Shown: positions 7,864-16,998 of the stretch, one piece after another | How the letters are laid out: each line of letters opens with the position of its first letter | Numbering within the stretch: the first letter of the stretch is position 1 | Assembly: GCF_030815125.1 (NCBI RefSeq) | Contig: NZ_JAUSWH010000019.1 | Coordinates: 1-64,000 of the forward strand | Length of the DNA stretch: 64,000 nucleotides | Direction: 5' to 3' | Source: Allorhizobium paknamense | Lineage (GTDB): Bacteria > Pseudomonadota > Alphaproteobacteria > Rhizobiales > Rhizobiaceae | Notes under the pieces: generated by a model | Seen by the model: only the letters and a program-made list of their open reading frames with translations | What the model was told of the DNA's origin: nothing | The model's database searches: none | Position numbers and translations under genes: made by a program

Positions 7864-8990
7864 TGAAGTTTCTGTTTTATACCCATTCCCTGATGTCCGA
7901 CTGGAACCACGGCAATGCGCATTTCCTGCGCGGCATCATGAAGAACCTGCAGGCCCGGGGCCATACGGCATTGGCCCTGGAGCCCAAGGTGTCCTGGAGC
8001 CGGGAAAACCTGCTGGCCGATGCGGGGCCGGGAGCGATCACAGCCTTCCATGCGGATTTTCCCGATCTTCGCACCGAGGTCTATGACGTGGATTTCGATC
8101 ACGAAGAGGCAGTCGGCGAAGCCGATGTGGTGATTGTCCATGAGTGGACGGAACCTCAACTGATTGCCCGTCTTGGCCGCGCCCGCCGGACGGGAAATTT
8201 CACGCTTCTCTTCCATGATACCCATCACCGCGCTGTCTCCGCCGGGGAAGATATCGCCGCCATGGACCTTCGCGATTATGACGGGGTGCTCGCCTTTGGC
8301 GAGACGCTCCGGCAGCGATATCTGAAGGCGGGCTGGGGCCGCAACGTCTTCACCTGGCATGAGGCGGCAGATGAGACGCTGTTTCATCCGCATCCCGACA
8401 GGACGCCGGAGCGGGATCTGGTCTGGATCGGCAATTGGGGAGATGACGAGCGTTCGCGGGAGCTCATGGAATTCCTGATCGAGCCCGTGGCCCATCTCAA
8501 GCTTTCTGCCCGCGTGCATGGTGTGCGCTATCCGGATGACGCGCTGGCAGCGCTGAGCAGAGCCGGGATCGACTATCGCGGCTGGATTGCCAATGCCGCC
8601 GTGCCCGAGGTGTTTGCCGCCCATCGGTTCACCATTCATGTGCCACGCCGGCCCTATGTGGAGCATCTGCCCGGGATCCCGACCATCCGGGTTTTCGAGG
8701 CGCTGGCCTGCGGCATTCCGCTGATTTCCGCCCCTTGGGAGTATAGCGAGCAGCTTTTCACCCCCGGTCGTGATTTCCTTTTCGCCAGCGATGGCAAGGA
8801 GATGCAGGCGTTGATGCAGCAATTGCTGGCCGATGACGCCATGCGCCGGGAGCTTTCCGAACATGGGCTGCGGACGATCCGTGAGCGTCACACCTGTGCG
8901 CATCGGGTGGAGCAATTGCTGGATATTCTGGCCGTGAGCGGCACCAAACGGGTACGGGATCAGATTTTGCCGAAGGAGGCTGCGGAATGA
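7863..8990 (+). CDS. CgeB-like glycosyltransferase, copy 1
   Basis: A 375-residue GT-B-type protein starting MKFLFYTHSLMSDWNHGNAH. The C-terminal donor-site segment reads PGIPTIRVFEALACGIPLIS, the signature of the CgeB/Glyco_trans_1_2 group. An open frame continues upstream to 7632, but ATG at 7863, overlapping the previous stop as TGATG, gives the family N-terminus. It is the first of three tandem paralogues (7863-11196) that share length and layout but are strongly diverged, so they probably have different acceptors. No signal peptide or membrane segment. Confidence 0.82.
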   Translation: MKFLFYTHSLMSDWNHGNAHFLRGIMKNLQARGHTALALEPKVSWSRENLLADAGPGAITAFHADFPDLRTEVYDVDFDHEEAVGEADVVIVHEWTEPQLIARLGRARRTGNFTLLFHDTHHRAVSAGEDIAAMDLRDYDGVLAFGETLRQRYLKAGWGRNVFTWHEAADETLFHPHPDRTPERDLVWIGNWGDDERSRELMEFLIEPVAHLKLSARVHGVRYPDDALAALSRAGIDYRGWIANAAVPEVFAAHRFTIHVPRRPYVEHLPGIPTIRVFEALACGIPLISAPWEYSEQLFTPGRDFLFASDGKEMQALMQQLLADDAMRRELSEHGLRTIRERHTCAHRVEQLLDILAVSGTKRVRDQILPKEAAE

Positions 8991-10099
8991 AGATCGCCTT
9001 TTATGGATCAAGCCTCCTGTCCTGCTATTGGAACGGCGCAGCCACCTACTATCGGGGGCTGATCCGGGCCCTTGCAGCGCTCGGCCACGAGGTCACCTTC
9101 TTCGAACCCGATGTCTTCGACCGGCAGAAAAACCGCGATATCGAAGAGCCGGACTGGTGCCGCGTGGTTGTCTACCAGCCGAACGCCGGGGATTTGCGCC
9201 GCGTCACCTCGGAGGCGGCCCATGCCGATATCGTCGTCAAGGCGAGCGGTGTCGGTTTTGAAGATGATCAGCTGGTCGAGCAACTGCTTGCCTCTGCCAG
9301 CCCCGATGCGCTCAAGATTTTCTGGGACGTGGATGCCCCCGCGACATTGGCGGATATGGCGCTGTCGGATACCCATCCGCTGCGGCGCGCGCTTCCGCGC
9401 TTCGATATGGTGTTGACCTATGGCGGCGGTGATCCGGTTGTGACGGCCTACCGTGCCCTCGGTGCCCGCCAATGCGTGCCGATCTATAACGCTCTTGATC
9501 CCGAGACGCATCACCCCGCGCCGCCGCAGGCGCAATTCGATGCCGATCTCGGCTTTCTCGGCAACCGGCTGCCGGATCGCGAAGCGCGTGTGGAGACGTT
9601 TTTCCTGGCGCCTGCCGCAGCTCTGCCGGGGCAGCGCTTTCTGTTGGGCGGGTCTGGCTGGGCGGACAAGCCCATGACGCCGAATATCCATTATCTCGGC
9701 CATGTCTCGACCCGGGATCACAATGCCTTCAACTGCACACCGAAGGCCGTCCTGAATATTTCCCGGGCGGATATGGCGAAAACCGGCTTTTCTCCCGCCA
9801 CCCGCGTTTTCGAGGCCGCAGGGGCAGGCGCCTGCCTGATCACCGACCATTGGGAGGGGATCGATCTCTTCCTCAAACCGGGTGAAGAGGTGCTGGTGGC
9901 GCGGGACGGACAGGATGTGGTGGATCTTCTCGCAGACCTTAGCCGCGAAAAGGCAAGCGAGATCGGCAAGCGAGCGCTGAAACGTGTGCTGGCCGATCAC
10001 ACCTATGACAATCGCGCGCGGCTGGCCGATCAGTTGTTTCGCGATTGGCGCGAGGGGACAGGGCCGGGACTCGGCTCCCGGATGGAGGCGGTGGCATGA
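8987..10099 (+). CDS. CgeB-like glycosyltransferase, copy 2
   Basis: A 370-residue paralogue of the flanking genes. The N-terminus MKIAFYGSSLLSCYWNGAAT mirrors copy 1, and the C-terminal SPATRVFEAAGAGACLITD is the family donor-site motif with the conserved Phe-Glu. A DVDAPATL segment near residue 120 corresponds to the DIDTPVTL segment of copy 3, so copies 2 and 3 are the closer pair. Both ends have 4-base ATGA overlaps. Family members glycosylate spore-coat, capsule or small-molecule acceptors in other bacteria; the acceptor here is unknown. Confidence 0.82.
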   Translation: MKIAFYGSSLLSCYWNGAATYYRGLIRALAALGHEVTFFEPDVFDRQKNRDIEEPDWCRVVVYQPNAGDLRRVTSEAAHADIVVKASGVGFEDDQLVEQLLASASPDALKIFWDVDAPATLADMALSDTHPLRRALPRFDMVLTYGGGDPVVTAYRALGARQCVPIYNALDPETHHPAPPQAQFDADLGFLGNRLPDREARVETFFLAPAAALPGQRFLLGGSGWADKPMTPNIHYLGHVSTRDHNAFNCTPKAVLNISRADMAKTGFSPATRVFEAAGAGACLITDHWEGIDLFLKPGEEVLVARDGQDVVDLLADLSREKASEIGKRALKRVLADHTYDNRARLADQLFRDWREGTGPGLGSRMEAVA

Positions 10100-11196
10100 C
10101 GAAACCGCTGAACATTGTCTTCATCGGCCTGACGCTTTCTTCTTCCTGGGGTAATGGCCATGCCACCACATTTCGCTCCCTGCTGCGGGGCCTGAATGCC
10201 TCGCATCATTCCTGCCTTTTCCTGGAACGGGACATGCCCTGGTATGCCAATGCCCGCGACATGCCGCATCCGGATTTCTGCCGGCTGGCCTATTATGACA
10301 GGCCTGAACAGCTTGCCGGGGAATTTGCGGCCGAGATCCGCGCGGCGGACGCCGTCGTCATTGGCTCCTATGTGCCGGACGGCGTGGCGGTGATCGACCT
10401 CGTTCACGCGCTTTCTCCCCGCTGCCTCTGCTTTTATGACATCGATACGCCGGTGACGCTGGCCAAGATCGAGCGGGGGGATGAGGAGTATATTGCGCGG
10501 CGGCAATTTCCGCTGTTCGACGTCTACTTTTCCTTTTCCGGCGGCACGGTGCTCACGCTTCTGGAAGAGCGATATGGCGTGCGGACGGCAAGGGCGCTCT
10601 ACTGCTCCGTCGATCCCGACCGCTATTTTCCCACTGGCGAGGCCTTCGAATGGGATCTCGGCTATCTCGGAACCTACAGTTCCGACCGGCAGCCGGTTCT
10701 GGAGCGGCTGTTGATCGAACCGGCGCGGCGCTTGCCGCATCGCCGCTTCGTCGTGGCGGGACCGTCCTACCCGGATAGCATAGACTGGCCCGCCAATGTT
10801 GTCCGGATCGAGCATCTGCCGCCGGAACAGCATCGCTCCTTCTATAGCCGTCAGCGCTTTACCCTGAATGTCACGCGCGCCGACATGGTGGCACTTGGCT
10901 GGTCGCCGAGCGTGCGCCTTTTCGAGGCGGCGGCCTGTCATGCGCCCATTATCAGCGATGCCTGGGAGGGCCTGGACAGCCTGCTGCCGGAGGGCGACGC
11001 ACTGGTCATCGCTCGCCGTCCGGAAGATGTGGTGACGGTGCTGGAGACCCTGCCGGAAGCCAGCCGTCAAAGCCAGGCCGAGCGTGCCGCCAAGATCGTG
11101 CTGGCCAGCCATACCGGAGAGGCCCGGGGCCGCGAACTGGTCCAGGCACTCAGCGCGGCGCGCCTTCCACATGCCAAACGGGCGCTCTCTGCCTGA
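10096..11196 (+). CDS. CgeB-like glycosyltransferase, copy 3
   Basis: A 366-residue protein beginning MTKPLNIVFIGLTLSSSWGN, with the donor-site segment SPSVRLFEAAACHAPIISD and the acidic DIDTPVTL segment shared with copy 2. The start at 10096 overlaps the stop of copy 2 (ATGA); an upstream in-frame start at 10045 would overlap too far. It ends 49 bases before the decarboxylase-like gene, the only sizeable gap in this operon, which carries its own GAGAGGAG ribosome site. Confidence 0.82.
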   Translation: MTKPLNIVFIGLTLSSSWGNGHATTFRSLLRGLNASHHSCLFLERDMPWYANARDMPHPDFCRLAYYDRPEQLAGEFAAEIRAADAVVIGSYVPDGVAVIDLVHALSPRCLCFYDIDTPVTLAKIERGDEEYIARRQFPLFDVYFSFSGGTVLTLLEERYGVRTARALYCSVDPDRYFPTGEAFEWDLGYLGTYSSDRQPVLERLLIEPARRLPHRRFVVAGPSYPDSIDWPANVVRIEHLPPEQHRSFYSRQRFTLNVTRADMVALGWSPSVRLFEAAACHAPIISDAWEGLDSLLPEGDALVIARRPEDVVTVLETLPEASRQSQAERAAKIVLASHTGEARGRELVQALSAARLPHAKRALSA

Positions 11197-11245
11197 CAGA
11201 GGTGGGAAGAGCCGTCCGCAGACGTTTCATCGAGAGGAGACAGAC

Positions 11246-12289
11246 ATGCTGCAAAAGAACGATCGCCGACAGGGCAAGACGGTTCTGGTGGCGGGAGGAG
11301 CCGGTTTTCTGGGGTCGCATCTCAGCGATATGTTGCTATCCCATGGGCACCGGGTCATTTCGGTCGACAATTTTCTGACCGGTTCCCTGGAGAACGTAGC
11401 GCCACTGCGCAACCACCCCGCTTTCAGGCTGATCGAGCACGATATCTGCGAGCCGCTGACCGTGCCGGAAAATGTGGATCAGATTTATAATCTTGCCTGT
11501 GCCGCATCCCCTCCCAATTACCAGGCTGATCCCATTCATACCATGATGACCAGCGTGCGCGGCACAGGCCATCTGCTGCAATTGGCCGAGGAGAAGGGCG
11601 CAAGCCTGCTTCAGGCTTCGACCAGCGAGGTTTACGGCGATCCGGAACAGCATCCGCAGCGCGAGGACTATTGGGGCCACGTCAACTGCACCGGCCCGCG
11701 CGCCTGCTATGACGAAGGCAAGCGGGCGGCGGAAGCGCTGTGCTTCGATTATCTGCGGCTGGGGCGGGCGGATGTGCGCATTGCCCGCATCTTCAACACC
11801 TATGGCCCGCGCATGCAGCCGGATGATGGCCGCATCGTTTCCAATCTGATTGTGCAGGCTTTGCAGGGCCGCGAACTGACGGTCTATGGTACGGGCGAGC
11901 AGACGCGTTCCTTCTGCTATGTTTCCGATCTCATTCGCGGGCTGGCGGCGTTGATGAATGTGGAGGAAAATCCTTGCGTGCCCGTCAATCTCGGCAATCC
12001 TCAGGAATTCACGATTGCCGAACTTGCCGAACGGGTCCGGGCGGAACTTCCCGGCAGCGGGGAGATCGTCTATCGCCCCTTGCCGAAGGATGATCCCCGC
12101 CGCCGCCGCCCCGACATTTCCCGAGCCCGTGAGCTTTTGAACTGGGCGCCGGAGGTGAGTCTTGCCGAGGGGTTGCGGCTGACCATAGACTGGTTTGAGA
12201 AAACCCTTCCTGCACCTTCACCCGTGCTTAAACCCCGGCTTTCGGTGGTGGGAGGCGTTCAGCCCGCGTTCGAAGTGGGAGCACGATAA
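11246..12289 (+). CDS. UDP-glucuronic acid decarboxylase-like SDR (UDP-xylose synthase family)
   Basis: A 347-residue extended SDR. GGAGFLGSH is near the N-terminus, NLACAASPPNYQ follows, then ASTSEVYGDPEQHPQ, and CYDEGKRAAE with the catalytic Tyr and Lys. These segments, notably SEVYGDP plus RACYDEGKR, are diagnostic of UDP-glucuronate decarboxylases. The start at 11246 is preceded by GAGAGGAGA; the frame opens earlier at 11084, but that part overlaps the previous gene. UDP-xylose as product would fit the xylosidase-like domain of the fusion protein upstream, though that connection is inference. Confidence 0.87.
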   Translation: MLQKNDRRQGKTVLVAGGAGFLGSHLSDMLLSHGHRVISVDNFLTGSLENVAPLRNHPAFRLIEHDICEPLTVPENVDQIYNLACAASPPNYQADPIHTMMTSVRGTGHLLQLAEEKGASLLQASTSEVYGDPEQHPQREDYWGHVNCTGPRACYDEGKRAAEALCFDYLRLGRADVRIARIFNTYGPRMQPDDGRIVSNLIVQALQGRELTVYGTGEQTRSFCYVSDLIRGLAALMNVEENPCVPVNLGNPQEFTIAELAERVRAELPGSGEIVYRPLPKDDPRRRRPDISRARELLNWAPEVSLAEGLRLTIDWFEKTLPAPSPVLKPRLSVVGGVQPAFEVGAR

Positions 12290-13005
12290 TGGATGCCCGC
12301 AAGGCTGAAAAGCGCAGCCTGGAGCAGCGCATCGCGGAGCTTGGGCCCTGGTTTCACAATCTGCGCATCCAGGGCCTGCAAACCGCGCCGGACCATTTTC
12401 TGGGCGATTATCCAGCCTTCAAGTGGAAGGGCTTTCAGCATGTCGTGCCGCAGGATCTGACGGGTAAGACGGTGCTGGACATTGGCTGCAATGCCGGTTT
12501 CTACGCCATGGAAATGAAGCGGCGCGGTGCAGAGCATGTGGTGGGGATTGATTCCGATCCCCATTATCTGGCCCAGGCGCGCTTTGCCGCCCGCGAGGAG
12601 GGGCTGGAAATCGAGTTTCGGGAACTCGGCGTGTATGACGTGGCGCAACTTGGACAGCGCTTCGATCTCGTGCTGTTCATGGGCGTGTTCTACCACCTGC
12701 GCCACCCGCTGCTGGCACTGGATCTGATCCGTGAGCATGTCGCGGACGACCTCCTGCTGTTCCAGTCCATGCAGCGGGGCTCACGCGATCTAGCGAAACT
12801 TGAGGAGGATTACCCCTTTAGCGAATGGGAAATCTTCAATCGTGCAGACATGCCGCAACTGTTTTTCATCGAGCATCGCTATGCGGGCGATCCAACCAAC
12901 TGGTTCATTCCGAACCGGGCGGCGGTGGAAGCGCTGTTGCGCAGCGCGGGCTTTGCCATCGAGGCTCAGCCCGAGCCGGAGGTTTATCTCTGCCGATGCC
13001 GGTAA
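12289..13005 (+). CDS. SAM-dependent methyltransferase (TIGR04290-like, CmoB-related)
   Basis: A 238-residue class I methyltransferase. GLQTAPDHFLGDYP near the N-terminus and WKGFQHVVPQDLTGKTVLDIGCNAG around residues 45-70 match the CmoB-like group; DIGCNAGFYAMEM is the SAM-binding loop and FMGVFYHLRHPL the post-I region. CmoB itself modifies tRNA, but this shorter type is regularly seen near glycosyltransferases. The ATG shares a base with the preceding stop (TAATG). As the last gene of the run it may cap or decorate the glycan. Its stop directly abuts the stop of the convergent small gene. Confidence 0.8.
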   Translation: MDARKAEKRSLEQRIAELGPWFHNLRIQGLQTAPDHFLGDYPAFKWKGFQHVVPQDLTGKTVLDIGCNAGFYAMEMKRRGAEHVVGIDSDPHYLAQARFAAREEGLEIEFRELGVYDVAQLGQRFDLVLFMGVFYHLRHPLLALDLIREHVADDLLLFQSMQRGSRDLAKLEEDYPFSEWEIFNRADMPQLFFIEHRYAGDPTNWFIPNRAAVEALLRSAGFAIEAQPEPEVYLCRCR

Positions 13006-13146
13006 TCACTGTTGCATCGAATGGGGCGGGAAGCTTTTTCCCGCATCCCCGTTGCCATTGTTACCATTATAATTGCCGAAGAGGACGAGGCCGCCCAATA
13101 AAAGCAGCACCAGCACGATCAGGCCTATCCATATGGATCGGGTCAT
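13006..13146 (-). CDS. Small membrane protein, 46 residues
   Basis: ATG at 13146 with GAGGAGA 8 bases upstream opens a 46-codon frame ending TGA at 13006. Residues 5-24 (IWIGLIVLVLLLLGGLVLFG) form one strong transmembrane helix, followed by an Asn/Gly-rich tail. It starts 19 bases after the alcohol dehydrogenase stop on the same strand, so is probably cotranscribed. It has the form of many small single-helix stress proteins of rhizobia; no function is assigned. Confidence 0.65.
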   Translation of the reverse strand: MTRSIWIGLIVLVLLLLGGLVLFGNYNGNNGNGDAGKSFPPHSMQQ

Positions 13147-13164
13147 GGCTTTTCTCCTCGGGGC

Positions 13165-14334
13165 TTATGGATTGAGCACGACCTTGATGCAGCCATCCTT
13201 CTTGTCGCGGAATGTCTTGTAGAAGTCCGGTCCGTCCTCCAGACGCCCCTTGTGGGTGATGACGAAGGAGGGATCGAACTCGCCCTTTTCGATACGCTCC
13301 AGCAGGCGCGGCATGTAGCGTTGCACCGGAGTCTGGGCCATATGGAAGGTCAGGCCGCGATTGATGGCCGAGCCCATGGGGATCTTGTCGAGAAAGCCGC
13401 CGTAAACCCCGACCACGGAAACAGTGCCGAAATTACGGCAGCAATGAATGGCCTGCCGCAGAACATGCGGCCGGTCCGTGCCCATGAAGGTCGCGACCTT
13501 CAGCCGGTCGATCCGCGCATAGAAGCTGGAAGCGGAATCGGCCTCGGTGCCAACGGCGTCGATACAGGCGTCAGCGCCGCGCCCATGCGTCAGTTCCATG
13601 ATGCGGTCGTAGATATCCTCCTCCAGAAAATCGAGGGTGAGCGCGCCGCCTGCGCGGGCCAGCGCCAGCCGTTCCGGCACGGTATCGATGGCAATCACCC
13701 GCTCTGCGCCCAAAAGAAAGGCCGAACGGATCGCCATCTGGCCCACAGGTCCGCAGCCCCAGATGGCAATGGTATCGCCCGGCTGAATGTTGCAGAATTC
13801 CGCCGCCATATAGCCGGTGGGGAAAATGTCGGAGAGGAACAGTGCCTGATCGTCGGTGAGATTGGAGGGGACCTTGATCGGCCCGACATCGGCATAGGGC
13901 ACGCGCAGATATTCGGCCTGTCCGCCCGCATAACCGCCCAGCATATGCGAATAGCCATGCAGCCCGGCGGGCGAATTTCCCCACATTTTCACCGCCTGTT
14001 CGCGGTTCCGGTTCGAGCGCTCGCAGCCGCTGTAGAACCCGCGCTGGCAGAAGAAGCATTCGCCGCAGGCTATGGAAAAGGGAACGACAACCCGATCGCC
14101 CGGCTTGAGGGTCTTGCAATCTCGCCCCACCTCCACGACTTCGCCCATTGTCTCATGGCCAACGATATCGCCATGCTGCATGGAAGGGATCATGCCATCG
14201 AAAATATGCAGGTCGGAACCGCAAATAGCGCAGGACGTGACCTTGATGATGGCGTCGCGGCTGTCTTCGAGGACGGGATCGGGCACACTTTCGCAGCGAA
14301 TGTCGCTCTTGCCATGCCATGCTAATGCTTTCAC
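13165..14334 (-). CDS. Zinc-dependent alcohol dehydrogenase (formaldehyde dehydrogenase-like MDR)
   Basis: A 389-residue MDR protein. CAICGSDLHIFDG carries the first catalytic zinc ligand, GHETMGEV the second, and CGECFFCQRGFYSGC the structural-zinc cysteines; IWGCGPVGQM is the NAD-binding turn. The extended central region and length resemble glutathione-independent formaldehyde dehydrogenases and related long-chain MDRs. Start is GTG at 14334 behind AGGAGGAAAA. It is followed by the 46-residue membrane protein gene. The substrate is not known; a stress or aldehyde-detoxifying role is plausible. Confidence 0.85.
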   Translation of the reverse strand: MKALAWHGKSDIRCESVPDPVLEDSRDAIIKVTSCAICGSDLHIFDGMIPSMQHGDIVGHETMGEVVEVGRDCKTLKPGDRVVVPFSIACGECFFCQRGFYSGCERSNRNREQAVKMWGNSPAGLHGYSHMLGGYAGGQAEYLRVPYADVGPIKVPSNLTDDQALFLSDIFPTGYMAAEFCNIQPGDTIAIWGCGPVGQMAIRSAFLLGAERVIAIDTVPERLALARAGGALTLDFLEEDIYDRIMELTHGRGADACIDAVGTEADSASSFYARIDRLKVATFMGTDRPHVLRQAIHCCRNFGTVSVVGVYGGFLDKIPMGSAINRGLTFHMAQTPVQRYMPRLLERIEKGEFDPSFVITHKGRLEDGPDFYKTFRDKKDGCIKVVLNP

Positions 14335-14412
14335 GGGGTTTTCCTCCTGAACACGTCCCGGAAAGGTGCTTTCCGCCTGGGCGTGTATGAAACGAGGCCT
14401 CAGAACGCAGTG

Positions 14413-14510
14413 ATCGCGGCTCGTCTGCCGCGATGCGCCTGAAGCGGGATCGGTTTGGGAGGAGGTGCCCTGTCGTGTCGGCCTGCTGCTCCCGGTTGTC
14501 TAACCGGGAG
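14413..14510. promoter_or_regulatory. Two perfect hairpins between MFS and dehydrogenase genes
   Basis: Arms 14413-14420/14427-14434 (8 bp, loop TCGTCT) and 14489-14497/14502-14510 (9 bp, loop GTCT) are perfect inverted repeats in the 210-base gap. The second lies just after the MFS stop on the minus strand and could end that transcript, but lacks a T-tract. No other feature was seen in this gap. Confidence 0.4.
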
Positions 14511-14544
14511 GTCCGTGCTGTGTTCCCTTGATGAGCGGCAGGGG

Positions 14545-15885
14545 TCAGCGCCCCGTCATGCCTCGCGAGGCCAGTTCCTCGATCCCCGCTTCTGCTTCGA
14601 TCTCTCCGCCGCTTCCGGCCAGCCATACGCCGATGCCGAAGGCGAGCGCTGCGATGAAAAGCAGGTAGTAGGCGTGGGCCATGGGATTGACCGCCAGCAG
14701 TGTGCTGACCGCGACCGGCGTCAACCCGCCGAAGATGGCGTAGGAAACATTATAGGAGAAGGAGAGGCCGCTGAAGCGGACCCGGGCCGGAAAGGCCCGG
14801 ACCATGACATAGGGAACGGCGCCGACAATGCCGACCGAAAGCCCCATGATGGCATAGAGCCCGAACAGCACTGGCAGCGAGACCGCCGCAAAGCTGTAAA
14901 AGGCGAAGGTGGCTGCGGCGAAGAACAGGCTGCCGCCTATGAAGAGTTTGGCCGACCCGATCTTGTCCACCAGCGCGCCTGCGGCTGTGGTGCCGATGAT
15001 CAGGAAGAAGGTGCCGAAGCTGGTCGCGGCCAGCGATTGCTGGGCGCTGTAGCCGTAGAGCTTTTGCAGAAGCGTTGCCGTCATCAGCGTGGTGACGACG
15101 ATACCGGCGGACAGCACCCAGGTCAGCAGCATCGACATGATGATGGCGCGCGGATGATCGCGCAGCACCGTTTTCAGCGGCAATTCGGGCGCAAGGCTGC
15201 GGCTTTCGCGCATTTCCTGGAAGATTGGCGTTTCGCTCAGCCAACGGCGCAGATAGACGGCGACCAGCCCGAAAATGCCGCCCAGGAAGAAGGGAATGCG
15301 CCAGGCATAAGCGGCAACATCGGCAGGCGAAAAGACGGTGTTGATGATGGTGGCGATGAAGGAGCCGAGCAGGATGCCGAGCGTCAGGCCGGAGCACAGG
15401 AAACCGCAGGCCAGTCCGACGCGGCGGAAGGGCACATGTTCGGAAACGAAGGTCCAGGCGCCCGGTACTTCCCCGCCGATGGCGGCGCCCTGCAGCAGGC
15501 GCATGACGATCAGCAGCACTGGAGCGGCAACGCCGATCGAAGCATAGGTCGGCATGGCGGCCATGCCGAGCGTCGAAAGCGCCATCAGCAGAATGGAGAA
15601 GGCAAAGACCCGCTTACGGCCAAAAATATCGCCAAAATGCGCCAGCACGATGCCGCCGATGGGCCGCACCAGATAGCCCGCGGCAAAAATGCCGAAGGTC
15701 TGGATCGTGACCAGCCAGTCCGGCATGTCCGGCGGAAAGAAAAGCTTGCCGATCACGCCTGCAAAGAAGACGAAAATGATGAAGTCATAAAACTCCAGCG
15801 CCCCGCCAAGGGCCGAAAGGCCAAGCGTGCGAAAATCTGCGGAGGTGAGGCGTCGCGGAGCGGCGGAAGCATGGGTGGGGGACAT
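14545..15885 (-). CDS. MFS transporter, metabolite:H+ symporter (MHS) type
   Basis: A 446-residue protein with about 12 transmembrane helices. GALEFYDFIIFVFFAGVIG in the first helix, RPIGGIVLAHFGDIFGRKRV in the loop 2-3 signature and PTYASIGVAAP after helix 4 place it in the MHS family (ShiA, ProP, KgtP, CitA-like), which import organic acids, betaines or aromatics with protons. A TTG start at 15918 is possible, but ATG at 15885 with ACAGGTAG upstream is better placed. The substrate is not predictable. It stands alone on the minus strand. Confidence 0.88.
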   Translation of the reverse strand: MSPTHASAAPRRLTSADFRTLGLSALGGALEFYDFIIFVFFAGVIGKLFFPPDMPDWLVTIQTFGIFAAGYLVRPIGGIVLAHFGDIFGRKRVFAFSILLMALSTLGMAAMPTYASIGVAAPVLLIVMRLLQGAAIGGEVPGAWTFVSEHVPFRRVGLACGFLCSGLTLGILLGSFIATIINTVFSPADVAAYAWRIPFFLGGIFGLVAVYLRRWLSETPIFQEMRESRSLAPELPLKTVLRDHPRAIIMSMLLTWVLSAGIVVTTLMTATLLQKLYGYSAQQSLAATSFGTFFLIIGTTAAGALVDKIGSAKLFIGGSLFFAAATFAFYSFAAVSLPVLFGLYAIMGLSVGIVGAVPYVMVRAFPARVRFSGLSFSYNVSYAIFGGLTPVAVSTLLAVNPMAHAYYLLFIAALAFGIGVWLAGSGGEIEAEAGIEELASRGMTGR

Positions 15886-16058
15886 GGGTCTACCTGTTGC
15901 AAGTCCGGCCTGTTTCAAATCCGGCTTTTTCGTGACCCATACTGCATATTACCGGAAAACCAAACGAAAATCGCTTGTTCAGGAGAAGGTTGGCGAGCGT
16001 TCTGTATGATCGGCTGAACCAAAGGAGGGGCGGGTTTCCGGCCCAAACTCTATGATGT

Positions 16059-16101
16059 AAAAAAGGGCGGGCGGCGTGCCATCGTCACCGCGCCGCCCGC
16101 C
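16059..16101 (-). terminator. Rho-independent terminator of the GntR gene
   Basis: On the minus strand, an 11-bp perfect GC-rich stem (16101-16091 with 16076-16066) is followed after one C by six T residues. It lies 52 bases after the GntR stop codon. Confidence 0.85.
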
Positions 16102-16152
16102 TGGGGATCATTCCGCCGTGCGGGGCGAAACGATCGAAACTGGTACCTTGCC

Positions 16153-16893
16153 TTACAGGCCCGTGGCTCTCGCTGTTGTGCCTCGACCAGGCGACAACTC
16201 CTCGAGCGTGCAGGATGTAATGCGTGTGAGGCTTTCATGAAGCACAAGCAGGTGGCTTCGCATCGCCTCGCCCGCGCCCATGGCGTCGCGGTTGGCGATG
16301 GCATCAATGATCGAAAGATGTTGCTGGTGTGCCATTTCCAGGGAGTGAAAGGCATAGCGCGCCTGTTCGCGCATGGTGCGCCAGGCCTCTTCCTGTCTCA
16401 CCTGATTGACGAGGTCGAAAAGCGTCAGGAAAAGCCGGTTTCCTGCGCATTGGGCTATGCGACGGTGCAACGCCCCGTCCCATAATTCCTGGGCGTCGGC
16501 ATCGTCGCTTTCGGTGATTTTCTGCGCCAGCTGATACATGGCCTCGACGCTTTCAGGCGTTGCCCGCATCGCGGCAAGCTGCGCCAGTTGCGGCTCAAGC
16601 CGCAGCCGCACTTCCATGACCTCCAGCGGGTCGCAGCCGGAAAGCGTCAATCCGGCCGTAGCCAGTGCCTGTACTGGCCTTGCCCCGGCAAAGGTGCCGG
16701 AGCCTTGCCTGCGCCAGACGAGGCCCTCGGCCTCCAGCACTTCCAGCGCACGGCGAATGGCGCGGCGGCTCACGCCCAGCATATCCGCCAGGTTTCTTTC
16801 TGTCGGTAATTTCGACCCAGCCTCGGGGGTCTCGCGGGCGAAAAGCTCACGAAGCCTGTCCAGTGCCAGATTGGAATTCTCGAAATTCGGCAT
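16153..16893 (-). CDS. GntR-family transcriptional regulator, FadR/FCD subfamily
   Basis: A 246-residue regulator. The winged HTH occupies residues 10-75 (LPTERNLADMLGVSRRAIRR is the recognition region), followed by an all-helical FCD domain with metal-ligand-type His residues (ALHRRIA, HQQHLSIIDAI). An in-frame start at 16986 exists, but ATG at 16893 gives the normal FadR N-terminus. It sits downstream of the solute-binding protein gene and ends at a strong terminator. FCD regulators respond to carboxylated sugars and organic acids, so control of galacturonide genes here is likely. A perfect palindrome just upstream suggests autoregulation. Confidence 0.87.
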   Translation of the reverse strand: MPNFENSNLALDRLRELFARETPEAGSKLPTERNLADMLGVSRRAIRRALEVLEAEGLVWRRQGSGTFAGARPVQALATAGLTLSGCDPLEVMEVRLRLEPQLAQLAAMRATPESVEAMYQLAQKITESDDADAQELWDGALHRRIAQCAGNRLFLTLFDLVNQVRQEEAWRTMREQARYAFHSLEMAHQQHLSIIDAIANRDAMGAGEAMRSHLLVLHESLTRITSCTLEELSPGRGTTARATGL

Positions 16894-16903
16894 GCTTTGG
16901 TGC

Positions 16904-16923
16904 GAACCAATTGCTATTGGTTC
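16904..16923. promoter_or_regulatory. Palindromic operator candidate before the GntR gene
   Basis: GAACCAAT-TGCT-ATTGGTTC is an exact 8-base inverted repeat 11 bases upstream of the GntR start codon, in the position of an autoregulatory operator. Confidence 0.5.
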
Positions 16924-16998
16924 AAGTAGGCGATACCGGAGCGCCAAAGTCAAGATCAAATGACAATGATGCCCCGGTCCAGGCAAGCAGTTTTACAT

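Noticed and set aside
14455..16017. A 520-codon plus-strand frame opposite the MFS gene
   Set aside because: The translation is Gly/Asp/Gln-rich without hydrophobic or domain structure, while the minus strand encodes a clear 12-helix transporter.
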